From Variovorax paradoxus (GTDB lineage Bacteria; Pseudomonadota; Gammaproteobacteria; Burkholderiales; Burkholderiaceae_C), in contig NZ_CP123990.1 of assembly GCF_029919115.1 (NCBI RefSeq), positions 1,612,001-1,676,000 of the forward strand: a stretch of DNA of 64,000 nucleotides, written 5' to 3'. Below are positions 44,187 through 53,074 of this stretch, in pieces (the stretch's first letter is position 1; each line of letters opens with the position of its first letter). A program made the translations under genes and the position numbers. The notes under the pieces are model-generated. The model saw nothing but the letters and a program-made list of their open reading frames with translations. It was not told the DNA's origin and did not search any database.

Positions 44187-45935
44187 TCAGGAGTGCCCGT
44201 CCACGCGCATCTGAAAGAGGAAGTAGGGCGGTATGCACGCGCCGCGGCCTTCGGGCTGGCCTTCCGCTTGCGCGCAGATGAAGTCGTCGCGGCAGGGCTG
44301 CTGCGCGGAACAGCTGCGCAGGTTGCCGGGCCGCGTGTGCTTGCTCAGGCATTCGCCGAAGGGTTTGTTCGCGGCCAGGCACTGGTTGAAGTCGCTGAGG
44401 ATGGCAATGCCGCCGCAGGTGCCGTTCCTGTCGCGCGGGTCGCATGGGCCAGAGCACATGCCGCCCGGAAAACCGACCGAGGTTTTCTCGCACACGGAGA
44501 GCGCGCCTTCGCAGGCGACGCGCGGCAGTTTTTCTGCGCGATCCAGCCAGGGGTTGGCGGACTGCGTGATGCGGGTGGGCTCGCAGCTTGCGCCGACCGT
44601 GGCCTTTTCCGCCACGCCGTTGCCGTCGTGCGGCTCGGCCGGCGGACGGAACGGGTCCGGCTGTGGCGTCGAGAGCGCGGCATGCACATAGCGGCCACGC
44701 CGCGAAAGCTCGTCTTGCAGATGCGGCGAATGCGGCAGCGCAAGCGCATTGCCGGCCGTGAAGGTGCGCGATGCGCCGCGGCGGTCGATGCCCAGCAAAT
44801 GAAAGCCAGCGACCGCGCGGCTCTGGTGACAGCCCGCGCAGCTGAGGTCGTCGAGCCGTCGCAGCACTGCCTGCGGCGACTGCAGCGTTCGGCTGCCGGG
44901 CACGGCCTGCCACTCACTGGCTGAAAAGAGCTGCGCAAACGGGCGGTTTGCCAGTCGCTCCAGGCCGCGAGGTGCCACCGAGACCGCTTCGGTTGCCAGG
45001 AACTTGTCGGGGAGTTGCAGCGTGGCTTCGTCCAGCGCGCGCATGTTCACGGGCTGCTGCAGCCACTGCCGCAGTTCGTTGCGCAGCGGGGCATTGGCCT
45101 TGAGCCTTGCGACGTCGGGCGTGTTTTCGAGCGGGGCCGGGTCGAAGCGCTGTGCGCGTGCGTTCCAGCGGAAGGCGCGCAGCATGTATTCCGCGTGGCC
45201 GCCAAGATCGGGCCGTACTGCGGAGGGCCAGCGCACGCTCTGCAAGTTGGTGGTGATCTGCGCAATGCGCGCGGGCGCCAGGCGTTGCGGCGCCAGCGGA
45301 CCATCGGCTGATACCAGCCAGCGGCCGAGCGCTTCGTCCGTCATCGACGGCTCGGGCGGTTGCCAGCGCCACGCGGCGGCGGCGCAGCTGCCGTTTGCAT
45401 CGGGCGCATCGCCGCGGAGCTCGACGTTGACCGTCATCGGCAAGCGCGACTGCATTGTGGGCGTGCGGTAGGCAAGCCGGTACACCAGCCGTGTCTCGCC
45501 GCATGCGCCATGCTGGAACGGTCGGCGATCCATGCGATTGGCGACACCCACGAGTTCGAAAAACGCGTTGGGGCTTGCGAGCCAGCGCGCATCGAACAGC
45601 CGATGCGGGTAGCGTGAAATGCCGACCCCGGCCTGCCCGTCGCTGCGCTGGATGCGCACGAGGCTTTCGTTCAGCGGGCGTGTGATGGATTGCCAGGCCT
45701 GCAAACGCATCAGCACCTGGTTGCTCGCAATGCCGTCGGGCGAACCGGCCACCTCACCGAACCAGCGCGCGAAACCGGCGCCTGACTTCTCAGCGGCCTG
45801 CAGCGCGGCCGGCGAAGTGACGAGAAGCAGCGGCTCGGCCGGGTGCGCCACCATGGGCGCGGCAAGAGCGAGACCCGATGCGAGCGATGCGAGGGAAATG
45901 AGACCGGCGGGCAGGCGGTGTTTGAAGAGCGGCAC
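44187..45935 (-). CDS. Exported mono-haem c-type protein with a Cys-rich C-terminus
   Basis: A 582-residue protein with an N-terminal signal (LPAGLISLASLASGLALAAP). A single CAGCHQS haem c motif lies near residue 370 (RRLDDLSCAGCHQSRAVAGF). The last 120 residues contain many Cys (ACEGALSVCEKTS, MCSGPCDPRDRNGTCGG, RSCSAQQPCRDDFICAQ), suggesting several disulphides. No peroxidase CcpA/MauG-type second haem motif is visible. I do not recognise a named family; a periplasmic redox or binding role is likely. It is convergent with the acetolactate synthase gene and divergent from a LysR gene 58 bases away. Confidence 0.75.
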   Translation of the reverse strand: MPLFKHRLPAGLISLASLASGLALAAPMVAHPAEPLLLVTSPAALQAAEKSGAGFARWFGEVAGSPDGIASNQVLMRLQAWQSITRPLNESLVRIQRSDGQAGVGISRYPHRLFDARWLASPNAFFELVGVANRMDRRPFQHGACGETRLVYRLAYRTPTMQSRLPMTVNVELRGDAPDANGSCAAAAWRWQPPEPSMTDEALGRWLVSADGPLAPQRLAPARIAQITTNLQSVRWPSAVRPDLGGHAEYMLRAFRWNARAQRFDPAPLENTPDVARLKANAPLRNELRQWLQQPVNMRALDEATLQLPDKFLATEAVSVAPRGLERLANRPFAQLFSASEWQAVPGSRTLQSPQAVLRRLDDLSCAGCHQSRAVAGFHLLGIDRRGASRTFTAGNALALPHSPHLQDELSRRGRYVHAALSTPQPDPFRPPAEPHDGNGVAEKATVGASCEPTRITQSANPWLDRAEKLPRVACEGALSVCEKTSVGFPGGMCSGPCDPRDRNGTCGGIAILSDFNQCLAANKPFGECLSKHTRPGNLRSCSAQQPCRDDFICAQAEGQPEGRGACIPPYFLFQMRVDGHS

Positions 45936-45993
45936 GCGAGTGATTGTGCCGCGCCGCTACCATTCGTCTCTATCTTCCAAAAAGTAAACCTGC

Positions 45994-46893
45994 ATGGACC
46001 AAATCGCCGCGATGAAGGCGTTTCACACCGTAGTGACGGCTGGCGGCTTTTCCGCCGCTGCGAAGATATTGCAGGTTTCGCACACGGCCGTATCACGGCA
46101 GGTCGCGCAACTGGAAACCCTGCTGGGCACTCAACTGCTGAATCGCACGACGCGGCGCTTTGCCCTGACCGAAGCGGGGCAGACGTATCACGAATACGGC
46201 ACGCGAATTCTCGAGCAGCTCGAGGAGGCCGCGCTGGCGGTGACCCGGCACCAGGTGCAACCGGTTGGCGTGCTGCGCGTCAACGCTCCCATGTCGTTCG
46301 GCCTGCAGGAACTCGCGCGCTGGTTGCCGGCCTTCATTGCCGCTTACCCCAAGGTCACGGTCGATCTGGTGTGCAACGATCGGTTTGTCGATCTGATCGA
46401 AGAAGGCTTCGACGTCGGCTTGCGCCTGGCCTATGCGCTGCCGGACTCCACCCTGATCACCAAGAGCCTGGCAAGGTGTGAAGAGTGGTGGGTGGCGTCG
46501 CCTGCCTATCTGAAGGCGCACGGAACGCCCTTGGTGCCCGCCGACCTGGCACAACACAACTGCCTGGTCTATTCGCTTGTGCAGAAATCCAGCCAACCCA
46601 GCTTCACCGGCCCCGACGGCCGCACCCATACCGTGGCCGTAACCGGAAGCCTGCAGGCCAACAGCGGCATTGCGTTGCGCGCTGCGGCCATCTCGGGAAC
46701 GGGCATTGCGGCCTCGCCGGTGTTCCTGGTGCATGAAGACGTAAGGCGCGGAGATCTGGTTCGCGTGCTGGCCGGCTTCGAGCAGCAGCCCTTGACGCTG
46801 CACGTGCAGTATCCGCAGAACCGCCATTTGTCGCCCAAGGTGCGCGCCTTCGTCGACTTTGCCGCGAATCAGTATCGGGACCCGCGCTGGTAA
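45994..46893 (+). CDS. LysR-family transcriptional regulator
   Basis: A 299-residue regulator of the CrgA/DsdC-like single-domain type. The winged helix is MDQIAAMKAFHTVVTAGGFS then AAAKILQVSHTAVSRQVAQL. The effector domain begins VGVLRVNAPMSFGLQELARW and contains VTVDLVCNDRFVDLIEEGFD, typical of this large proteobacterial subgroup. Its targets could be the divergent c-haem protein gene or the convergent cupin and hydrolase genes; the gap is only 58 bases on the divergent side. Confidence 0.92.
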   Translation: MDQIAAMKAFHTVVTAGGFSAAAKILQVSHTAVSRQVAQLETLLGTQLLNRTTRRFALTEAGQTYHEYGTRILEQLEEAALAVTRHQVQPVGVLRVNAPMSFGLQELARWLPAFIAAYPKVTVDLVCNDRFVDLIEEGFDVGLRLAYALPDSTLITKSLARCEEWWVASPAYLKAHGTPLVPADLAQHNCLVYSLVQKSSQPSFTGPDGRTHTVAVTGSLQANSGIALRAAAISGTGIAASPVFLVHEDVRRGDLVRVLAGFEQQPLTLHVQYPQNRHLSPKVRAFVDFAANQYRDPRW

Positions 46894-46932
46894 GCGGGCT
46901 CGCGGAGCCGGAAACCCGCCCGAACGATCTGG

Positions 46933-47415
46933 CTATTGCGCCTTGGTCGGCACCAGGTCGAAGTGATCGGCCTGATACTGGAACAGCACGCAGTTGGCAC
47001 CGGGTTCACAGCCGCTGCGGTGCGCAAGCTTGCCCGGAATGTAGTAGTACGAGCCGGCGGGGTACAGCACCTTCTTGCCGTCATCGAAGATCGCATAGAA
47101 AACGCCGCTCAGTACCACGGTGGGCAAGCTTTGCGTATGGAAGTGCGGCGGGTTGTTCTTGCCGGCGGGGAACTCCACAAAAGCCTCGTAAGAGCCGTTG
47201 CCGGTAATGCTGCCGCGCATGTCGGCGGCACGGACACCCCCGGTGCCGGCGATCTCGCGCCACTTGATGTCCTTGGCCGGCATGGAGACGAGCGTCTCGG
47301 GGGCAGCGGCCGGAGCGGCCGCAGCAGCCGGGGAGATGGCCCATGCCGGCGCGGCAGCGGCTGCAATGGCGAGGAGGCTCAGCTTGCCGAGCAGGTGCTT
47401 GATGGTGTTCTTCAT
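46933..47415 (-). CDS. Exported cupin-domain protein
   Basis: A 160-residue protein with a signal peptide (LLGKLSLLAIAAAAAPAWA) and an Ala/Pro-rich spacer. A cupin fold follows: motif 1 is GKNNPPHFHTQSLPTVVLSG (His residues for metal), and motif 2 is YPAGSYYYIPGKLAHRSGCE. The segment EWxxFxE-like KDIKWREIAGTGGVRAADM is shared with small periplasmic cupins of unknown substrate. It lies 70 bases downstream of an isochorismatase-family gene on the same strand. The ATG at 47415 starts the signal peptide directly. Confidence 0.85.
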   Translation of the reverse strand: MKNTIKHLLGKLSLLAIAAAAAPAWAISPAAAAAPAAAPETLVSMPAKDIKWREIAGTGGVRAADMRGSITGNGSYEAFVEFPAGKNNPPHFHTQSLPTVVLSGVFYAIFDDGKKVLYPAGSYYYIPGKLAHRSGCEPGANCVLFQYQADHFDLVPTKAQ

Positions 47416-47485
47416 GAAATGCTTTGCTTTCGAGTGCTTGCCAGTGTTGCCGGCAGATGGATGGATTGGCGTGTCGTGGAGGGGA

Positions 47486-48100
47486 TCACGCTTGAATGGG
47501 CAAACCCAGAATTTCGGACGTGGTGCGCACTTCAGCCACCACATCCGACACGCCGCGCAATGCAGCGCGATGCAGGTCTCGGTGACTCATTACGCTGCCG
47601 TCTTCCTGGTCCAGGTCTCGTGTGGCGCAGGCGTCGCTCACGATGATGCTGTGATAGCCGCGTGGTGCGGCGTCGAAAGCCGTGGCCGAAACGCACATGT
47701 GCGTCATCAGGCCGGTAATGATCAGCGTCTTGATGCCGCGCGCCTGCAACTGCGCCTGGAGCTCGGTGCCCGCGAAGGCGCTGGGCGTAGGCTTCTTCAG
47801 CACCACGTGGCGCGCACCGGGCCGAATGTCCGAGTGGATCTCGAAGAACTTTCCGCCCTCGGCGAATATGGGGCTGTCCGCCGGTGCCCCATGCTGTGCG
47901 TGAAACACGGGCATGCCGTGCTTGTCGGCCAGCTCGATCAGTCGCTTGGCCTGGCGCATGGCGGCCATGCCGTCGGGAATCGGCATCCTGCCGTCAAAGT
48001 ACTCGTTCTGAAAGTCGATGGCAATCAGCGCCGTCGACGCAGGATCGATCTGCGTCGTGGCGCTTGCACCTGTGATGGTGCGAATGCTGGGGTGATTCAT
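47486..48100 (-). CDS. Isochorismatase-family cysteine hydrolase
   Basis: A 204-residue amidase-like enzyme. The catalytic triad is readable: Asp in ALIAIDFQNEYFDG, Lys in RHVVLKKPTPSAFAG, and Cys in IITGLMTHMCVSATAFDAAP. The length is that of small isochorismatase-like hydrolases (N-carbamoylsarcosine amidase, nicotinamidase-like). No metal-binding DxH set like that in PncA was seen, so a nicotinamide substrate is less likely. It precedes the cupin gene on the same strand and may share a transcript with it. ATG 48100 starts the conserved region; an upstream in-frame ATG at 48145 is less likely. Confidence 0.88.
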   Translation of the reverse strand: MNHPSIRTITGASATTQIDPASTALIAIDFQNEYFDGRMPIPDGMAAMRQAKRLIELADKHGMPVFHAQHGAPADSPIFAEGGKFFEIHSDIRPGARHVVLKKPTPSAFAGTELQAQLQARGIKTLIITGLMTHMCVSATAFDAAPRGYHSIIVSDACATRDLDQEDGSVMSHRDLHRAALRGVSDVVAEVRTTSEILGLPIQA

Positions 48101-48255
48101 GAAGGCTTCCCTGTTGAATGTGAAGGTCCGTAGCGTAGGGACCATTCATCCAGGGCGATAGCCATCTGGCGGGACAAGACTTGTGCGCAAAGCGCACGTC
48201 GAAGCATGCGACGAAGCGGCGCTCGCTCCCGCGGGCCGCTCCGGCGGGCTTGGCC

Positions 48256-48888
48256 TTACCTCTGCACAGACCGCAGGTAAATCTCGACTCGGCGGTTCTG
48301 GGTGCGGCCCTCTTCGGTTGCATTGCTTGCCACCGGCTGGGTCTGTCCACGGCCGTCTGCCGCGAGGCGTGCTCTCGCAATGCCGCGGTCGGCCAAATAG
48401 GCCTCTACACTCTGCGCCCGGCGCTGCGACAACGCCATGTTGTGCTCCGGATTGCCGGTGCTGTCGGTGTGGCCGACCACCTGTGCGTTGACGCTCGGCT
48501 CCTGCGAGATGGTTTGTGCGACGCCGTCCAGCACGCTTCGGAACGAAGGCTTGATGGTGGCGCTGTCGGTATCGAAAGTCACCTGGCTTGGAATGTTGAC
48601 CTTCAGCGATCCATCGGCCTGCTCTGTGATCTGCGTGCCGGTGCCGGCTGTCTGGCCCGAGAGCTTGTTGCGAATGGCCGTCCAGTTGTAGCCGACGCCT
48701 GCACCTACCGCCGCGCCAACCGCGGCACCGATGGCGGTGCTTTTCTTGTCGCGACCAATGAGATTGCCGACGCCTGCGCCGACGGCCGCGCCAGTGCCGG
48801 TGCCAACGGCCGTGTGGGTGCCTTGCTCGGTGGCACAGCCTGCGGCAAGAGCCGCGATCAGCGCGAGGGAGAACAGCTTGATTTTCAT
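48256..48888 (-). CDS. OmpA-family outer-membrane lipoprotein (YiaD-like)
   Basis: A 210-residue lipoprotein with lipobox LAAGC (acylated Cys 18). Two glycine-zipper helices follow (GTGTGAAVGAGVGNLIG and AIGAAVGAAVGAGVGY). The C-terminal OmpA domain has VNIPSQVTFDTDSATIKPSF and the peptidoglycan-binding VVGHTDSTGNPEHNMALSQR followed by RAQSVEAYL. It anchors the outer membrane to peptidoglycan. ATG 48888 follows GGAAGGCCC. It is a single gene. Confidence 0.93.
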   Translation of the reverse strand: MKIKLFSLALIAALAAGCATEQGTHTAVGTGTGAAVGAGVGNLIGRDKKSTAIGAAVGAAVGAGVGYNWTAIRNKLSGQTAGTGTQITEQADGSLKVNIPSQVTFDTDSATIKPSFRSVLDGVAQTISQEPSVNAQVVGHTDSTGNPEHNMALSQRRAQSVEAYLADRGIARARLAADGRGQTQPVASNATEEGRTQNRRVEIYLRSVQR

Positions 48889-49278
48889 GGGCCTTCCAGA
48901 ATGTGTTTCAGTTGAGATTGCAATCGCGATGGCGGACATCGGCGCCATCGCAATCCGCTGATAACAACTCAAGGGAAGGTCTCGAGGACGACAGCAATGG
49001 CCGGCTGCAGGACCTCTTGTGAGAATCGGCCCGCGAACCGTGAAATATGTCCGCGGCGGTCTTGCGGCGGAACTATTTGGCGCTTCGTCCGAGTTCCTCG
49101 ATGCATGCGCAAATTTGCATATAGACGGTGCGCGATTTTTGCGGACTCGAGTTAGCGGCTTCTTTAGATTCTCAGGTCAGGTCGGAATACGTTAACGCAT
49201 GCGAGCAGTTGGCTGCTCCCGATGCACCCCGGCCTCAATGTTTCCTGTGCAGGAAGCAATTGAACGCGAGAATCCATT
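48889..49278. other. Intergenic region, no recognised gene
   Basis: The 390 bases between the OmpA-like gene and the pseudo-receiver regulator hold no convincing gene. The part from about 49080 on is AT-richer and contains a perfect dyad, GCAAATTTGC, at 49109-49118, which may belong to the promoter of the regulator gene. Nothing resembling an RNA gene stood out. Confidence 0.5.
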
Positions 49279-49983
49279 TTGCAAATTGCCGTACTAGATC
49301 CAATACTTCGATCCAGAGAGCTGGTGCGTCGTTCCATCTGCAGGCTGGGCCATGTGCCCGTGACCTTCACGAGCGTGGACGAATTGCACGAGCATGACGC
49401 TGCAGGCGGGAGCTTCGACATGCTGCTGCTCGCATGCCCCCGGGACCCTGCCGTATTTCAGCCCCTCATCGCGCAGGTGCGCAAGATTCTGAGAGGGCGC
49501 ATGCCGCTGATTCTCAGCGCTTGCAAAAGCCAGTTTCGCGTGATTTCGATCCTTCACGCCGACACATCTTCCTCCGTGGTGCATGCGCCATATTCGTTCG
49601 AAGACACCTACCGTCTGCTGGAGGTCGAGTTGCGCCGCCGCAGGGTGCCGGTGGCGGACCGGGTTCTCGAGTGGCAGGGCTATCGCTTCGTCCTTGACCA
49701 GGACCACGTGGAGTTGGCCGGCGTGCCCATCAAATTGCGCCCTCGCGAGTTTGACTTGGCTGTGGCGTTCTTTCGCAATGTCAACCGGCTTCTGACCCGG
49801 GAATGGCTCACTGCGAACGTCTGGGGAAAGATAGAAGAAGGTGGACCCATTTCCCGGTCGTTGGATGTCAGCGTTTCAGGCATCCGCCGGAAGCTCGGCC
49901 TGCGTTCCAGGCTCCAGGCGATATGGGGCCAAGGCTATCAGCTCAGCGGCATGTCCGAATCCTTCGAAGATCAGCGCAACTGA
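49279..49983 (+). CDS. OmpR-type winged-helix regulator with a degenerate receiver
   Basis: A 234-residue protein. Residues 1-115 have the receiver layout (IAVLDPILRSRELVRRSICR), but the strand that should carry the phospho-acceptor reads FDMLLLACPRD, with Ala where Asp is expected. Residues 135-225 are a Trans_reg_C winged helix: IKLRPREFDLAVAFFRNVNR, LTREWLTANVWG, SRSLDVSVSGIRRKLGL. It probably binds DNA without phosphorylation by a kinase. The start is a TTG at 49279 with no obvious ribosome site, so the true start is uncertain. It is convergent, by 5 bases, with an AraC-type gene. Confidence 0.8.
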   Translation: MQIAVLDPILRSRELVRRSICRLGHVPVTFTSVDELHEHDAAGGSFDMLLLACPRDPAVFQPLIAQVRKILRGRMPLILSACKSQFRVISILHADTSSSVVHAPYSFEDTYRLLEVELRRRRVPVADRVLEWQGYRFVLDQDHVELAGVPIKLRPREFDLAVAFFRNVNRLLTREWLTANVWGKIEEGGPISRSLDVSVSGIRRKLGLRSRLQAIWGQGYQLSGMSESFEDQRN

Positions 49984-49988
49984 GGCCA

Positions 49989-51023
49989 TTACTTGTCGGT
50001 GCGAGCGACCGGCCGGCATTCAGGTGGGGGAAGAGCGGCAACAAGCTCCCGCGGCGTGCATCCGTAATGCTTCCGAAACACGAACCCGAAGTAGGACGGA
50101 TCGGAAAAACCGCATCGATACGCAATTTGCGCCACAGTCATCGCCGGGTCCGAGGGCACGCGCAGCATTCGATCGGCCATCTGCAGCCGAACCTGCTGCA
50201 CTGTGTCGCGGAACGTCGTTCCCTGTCCGGCTCTGGCGAAAACCTTGTGAACATAGCGTGCCGACGAATGAAAGTGTTTCGCGAGCTTGGCCGCACTGAT
50301 CTCCGGGTCGGCATGGTTGTCCCGAATCCAGCGGCACATGTCCTCGTGCAGGGCGCGATCTCGCACCGAAGACGAATTCCTGTTGCTCCGGGGCTCGTTG
50401 CCCTGGAGCAGCGCAAAAGAAAGCATCGAAAAAACGTGCTCTCCCAGGAGCTCTTGCTCGAACAAGCTTGCAATGCCTTGCAGATGATCGAAGTCCAGCC
50501 CGCGCAGATAGGCGGAGAGCATGCCCGACCAGCCTTCATGGCCCTTGAGAACCTTTGCCACAGGGCCCTCTCTGCCAGGCAGCCAGCGCGCGACCAGCGA
50601 CTGCGGCAATCCGATGAACCACATGTCCGTGCAGTCGGGCGAGCGCAGTTTCAGGAAGCGAGCGGCGTCGATGAGAACGATGTCGTTGGTTTCGTTCGTC
50701 GTGAAGGTATTGAGCTTCAGAACGAGATACAGCGGATGAGAGGCTGCGTCTTTCATGCGGCTGTGCACGACATTGCTCACGTCCACCGCGTTGCCGCGTA
50801 CCCACATGAACGCCAGATTGCCCACATCGACAGCCTTGAGCTCCTGCCAGAGACGCCTGTCCCTCGAATTGCCGCGCTTGCGGCCGCCGAGTATCGCGGC
50901 GGTGTTGTCGATCCAGAACGAGAACCTCTTTCCCGCTGCTACAGGAGCGCCAACATTGCCGGAACGGCTTTGGGCAGAGTAGGGCGGAACGGCCATGAAT
51001 GGCGCATTGTGTGACGTACCCAT
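49989..51023 (-). CDS. AraC-family regulator (paralogue A)
   Basis: A 344-residue protein with an N-terminal AraC-binding-like domain (HPLYLVLKLNTFTTNETNDI, DMWFIGLPQSLVARWLPGRE). The C-terminal AraC/XylS DNA-binding domain reads ISAAKLAKHFHSSARYVHKV and MTVAQIAYRCGFSDPSYFGF, then VFRKHYGCTPREL. The two helix-turn-helix units are intact. It is closely similar in layout and motifs to the protein at 53075. The start could be ATG 51023 or 50996; neither has a good ribosome site. Its position, head to head with a DUF4019 gene, suggests possible control of that gene. Confidence 0.87.
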   Translation of the reverse strand: MGTSHNAPFMAVPPYSAQSRSGNVGAPVAAGKRFSFWIDNTAAILGGRKRGNSRDRRLWQELKAVDVGNLAFMWVRGNAVDVSNVVHSRMKDAASHPLYLVLKLNTFTTNETNDIVLIDAARFLKLRSPDCTDMWFIGLPQSLVARWLPGREGPVAKVLKGHEGWSGMLSAYLRGLDFDHLQGIASLFEQELLGEHVFSMLSFALLQGNEPRSNRNSSSVRDRALHEDMCRWIRDNHADPEISAAKLAKHFHSSARYVHKVFARAGQGTTFRDTVQQVRLQMADRMLRVPSDPAMTVAQIAYRCGFSDPSYFGFVFRKHYGCTPRELVAALPPPECRPVARTDK

Positions 51024-51173
51024 TGGCGTTGCAACTGCCGACGGGCTTTTTGCGACGGACGGGCTGCGCTACAGTCGTCCGGCATGGCCAATCAGCTTGG
51101 CCTGCGACTGCGTTGCCGCCGCGAATTTCAGGCGGCAATGGCACAACGAAACCAGCAAACCTTGGGAGTAAAA

Positions 51174-51608
51174 ATGACACTGACAAAAAGACTGCTGCTC
51201 GGTGCAGCGATGTTCGCGGGCTGCATGGGGCTTGCGTCGGCCCAGGAAGCAGACCCGACGAACATGGTCCGAGGCGGCCTGCAAGTGATTCAAATGGTGG
51301 ATCAAGGCAAGGTCGGCGAGCTATGGGACGGCGCGGCACCCGCCGCCAAGAAGCGCGTCACGCGTTCCGATTTCATCCAGCAGGTGAGCCAGGCGCGCTC
51401 GCCGCTCGGCGCGGCCCAGCAGCGCATCTGGGTTGCAGTCAACCGGCAGACTGTCGCCAACGAGGACGCCGACGTGGCGGGCCAGTATGTCAACGTCGAA
51501 TACGAAACCCGCTTCGCAAATGCCGCAAATCGCGTCGTGCGTGAAATGACGACCTTCCGCCTCGACCGCGACGGCAGCTGGCGCTTGAGCGGCTACGTGC
51601 TGCGCTGA
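51174..51608 (+). CDS. Exported DUF4019-type protein
   Basis: A 144-residue protein with a signal peptide (LLLGAAMFAGCMGLASAQ). The mature region fits DUF4019: QVIQMVDQGKVGELWDGAAP, VTRSDFIQQVSQARSPLGAA and NVEYETRFANAANRVVREMT, ending with DGSWRLSGYVLR. These small periplasmic proteins of the NTF2-like type have no known function. ATG 51174 follows GGGAGTAAAA. A GC-rich hairpin just after the stop lacks a T-run and is not counted as a terminator. Confidence 0.85.
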   Translation: MTLTKRLLLGAAMFAGCMGLASAQEADPTNMVRGGLQVIQMVDQGKVGELWDGAAPAAKKRVTRSDFIQQVSQARSPLGAAQQRIWVAVNRQTVANEDADVAGQYVNVEYETRFANAANRVVREMTTFRLDRDGSWRLSGYVLR

Positions 51609-51991
51609 TTTTTCAGGGCGCACTTTGCGGCGCCCTCATCCGCTCCGGCGCCGGGCTCTTCGCCGATCTGAGGGGCTGGCTCAAACGCCGCGTTGCGGTA
51701 AACCGATTGCCTGCGCGAAGCAATCGGAACATTCGTGAAATTCTCTTCACGATTGCGCAATCTTCATATTTTTCGTTCACTTTTTTGGCTTCTTGAATCG
51801 AGGCCGCTTCCTTAACGTCCTGCCTCTGCCCGCGTTGGTTCCGACGTGCGCGCAGCGCGCCAGGCAAGAGCTGCTCCAGCCTGGTTTTCTCGTTCGCGGA
51901 GGACCGCCATCTTTTCGCGTGTCGCGTTGCGCAGCAACCCGTTGCCACGGCCAAGAAACCACCGGTTCTCAACCAAACCCACCTGTACTCA
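51609..51991. other. Intergenic region, no recognised gene
   Basis: The 383 bases between the DUF4019 gene and the truncated AraC-type gene show no convincing gene. The stretch 51730-51800 is clearly AT-rich and is the most likely promoter area for the genes downstream. A long open frame passes through from the right but has no family resemblance here. Confidence 0.5.
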
Positions 51992-52534
51992 ATGCCGGAT
52001 CGCCCACCGCTCGTGCAACGTTTCGACACCGAGCATTTGCCTCCCGAAGACCGCTTCGCTTACTGGGCCGACGAGTTTGGCAAAAGCATCGGCTATGTTG
52101 GGCTCGAGAGCCCCTTCCGGAGCGATTTTCATCAGTGGCTCAGCGTGGTGGACCTCTCCGCACTGAGCCTGGCCCGATTGCGCGGGAGCGCCGTGTCGTC
52201 CTCCGCCGAGCCTGGCCAGATCAAGGACGTGGAGCTGCATCCGTTCCAGCTCATGCTCAAGGTCGGCGACGGTCCTTCCACCATCAGGCAAGGCAGCGAA
52301 GCCACGGTCCAATCCGGCGATCTCGTGCTGATCGATTCGCTGCAAAAAATGCGAATGCAGGCGCATGTTGCCGTCAACTCATTGCTGGTCGGCTTGCCCA
52401 TGAAAGCACAACCGCCGCGGCGAGCGTGCGAAATGACCGGTTTTCGGCATTTCGCAACTCGTGCGAGGTACGCGGGCCGGCTTGCGCCCGCGTTGCTCTT
52501 CAGGTCGAACATCCACCGAAACGAATTGCCATGA
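51992..52534 (+). pseudogene. Truncated AraC-type regulator (paralogue B, no DNA-binding domain)
   Basis: The first 140 of 180 residues match the N-terminal domain of the flanking AraC paralogues: FDTEHLPPEDRFAYWADEFG, HPFQLMLKVGDGPSTIRQGS, SGDLVLIDSLQKM. Similarity stops at SLLVGLPMK, exactly where the others continue QSLVARWLP, and the rest is unrelated Arg/Ala-rich sequence. The whole AraC helix-turn-helix is absent. It is therefore a relic of a duplication, or possibly a ligand-binding fragment that could interfere with its full-length relatives. Its stop overlaps the next small open frame by four bases. Confidence 0.7.
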
Positions 52535-52740
52535 AAAGTCTGTTCCACACTTCAAGAACTGTTCGCCGGCATAAGCCCGGCCAATCCCGCTCATTGTGGG
52601 CCGCGATCTTTCGCAGCTTTGCAAGGCTCCACGGAACACCGCGTACCAATGAGCAGCGCGTGTTCGAGCGAATGCAACAGCTGGAGCGGCTGGACCGGAT
52701 GGACTACGACCAGCGCGTGCGCGAAACGGGTGAGTGGTGA
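52531..52740 (+). CDS. Small basic hypothetical protein
   Basis: A 69-residue frame: basic N-terminal half (FHTSRTVRRHKPGQSRSLWA), then a more ordered helix, EQRVFERMQQLERLDRMDYD, and QRVRETGEW. The second half looks like a genuine helical segment with regular heptads of Leu/Met. Its ATG overlaps the stop of the truncated AraC gene (ATGA), and its stop overlaps the next start (GTGA), suggesting translational coupling. It has no good ribosome site of its own. I do not recognise a family. Confidence 0.45.
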   Translation: MKSLFHTSRTVRRHKPGQSRSLWAAIFRSFARLHGTPRTNEQRVFERMQQLERLDRMDYDQRVRETGEW

Positions 52741-52964
52741 CCCGCATTCCGTCTATGTGGCGCGAACGCATTTGCGCCAGCTTTTTCGTGTATAGGTGGC
52801 GAGCAACCCTGGCGGGTGTGATCGTCGGTTTTCTGACAGGTCAAGCCATGGCTTTGGCATGGCTTGCGATGTCGCCAGGCAGGCCGGTTCGGGAGCGCGA
52901 AGTGCTCGAAGCCGCAACGCACTGCTTCAACTTGACTTCGCAAGAGGCAAAAAGCAGCTGCTAG
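52737..52964 (+). CDS. Small single-helix membrane protein, hypothetical
   Basis: A 75-residue frame starting at GTG 52737, overlapping the previous stop by four bases. It has one hydrophobic segment, LAGVIVGFLTGQAMALAWLA, flanked by Arg on the N-terminal side (positive-inside), then a polar tail with two Cys. It could be a membrane peptide translated with the frame before it. A codon-level check against chance is not possible here, so this is low confidence. Confidence 0.4.
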   Translation: MTRIPSMWRERICASFFVYRWRATLAGVIVGFLTGQAMALAWLAMSPGRPVREREVLEAATHCFNLTSQEAKSSC

Positions 52965-53074
52965 TCCGGCGGGACGGCCGGTGCGCCGGCCGGTCCAACA
53001 GAGGCTGGGCTCAGAAAATGTCCGGATTGCAAACTGTTAGCAGTTGCCAAATAATCCCGCAAGCCCAAGCCACC

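Noticed and set aside
51617..51636. GGGCGC/GCGCCC hairpin after the DUF4019 gene as a terminator
   Set aside because: There is no downstream T-run, so it does not meet the criteria for an intrinsic terminator.
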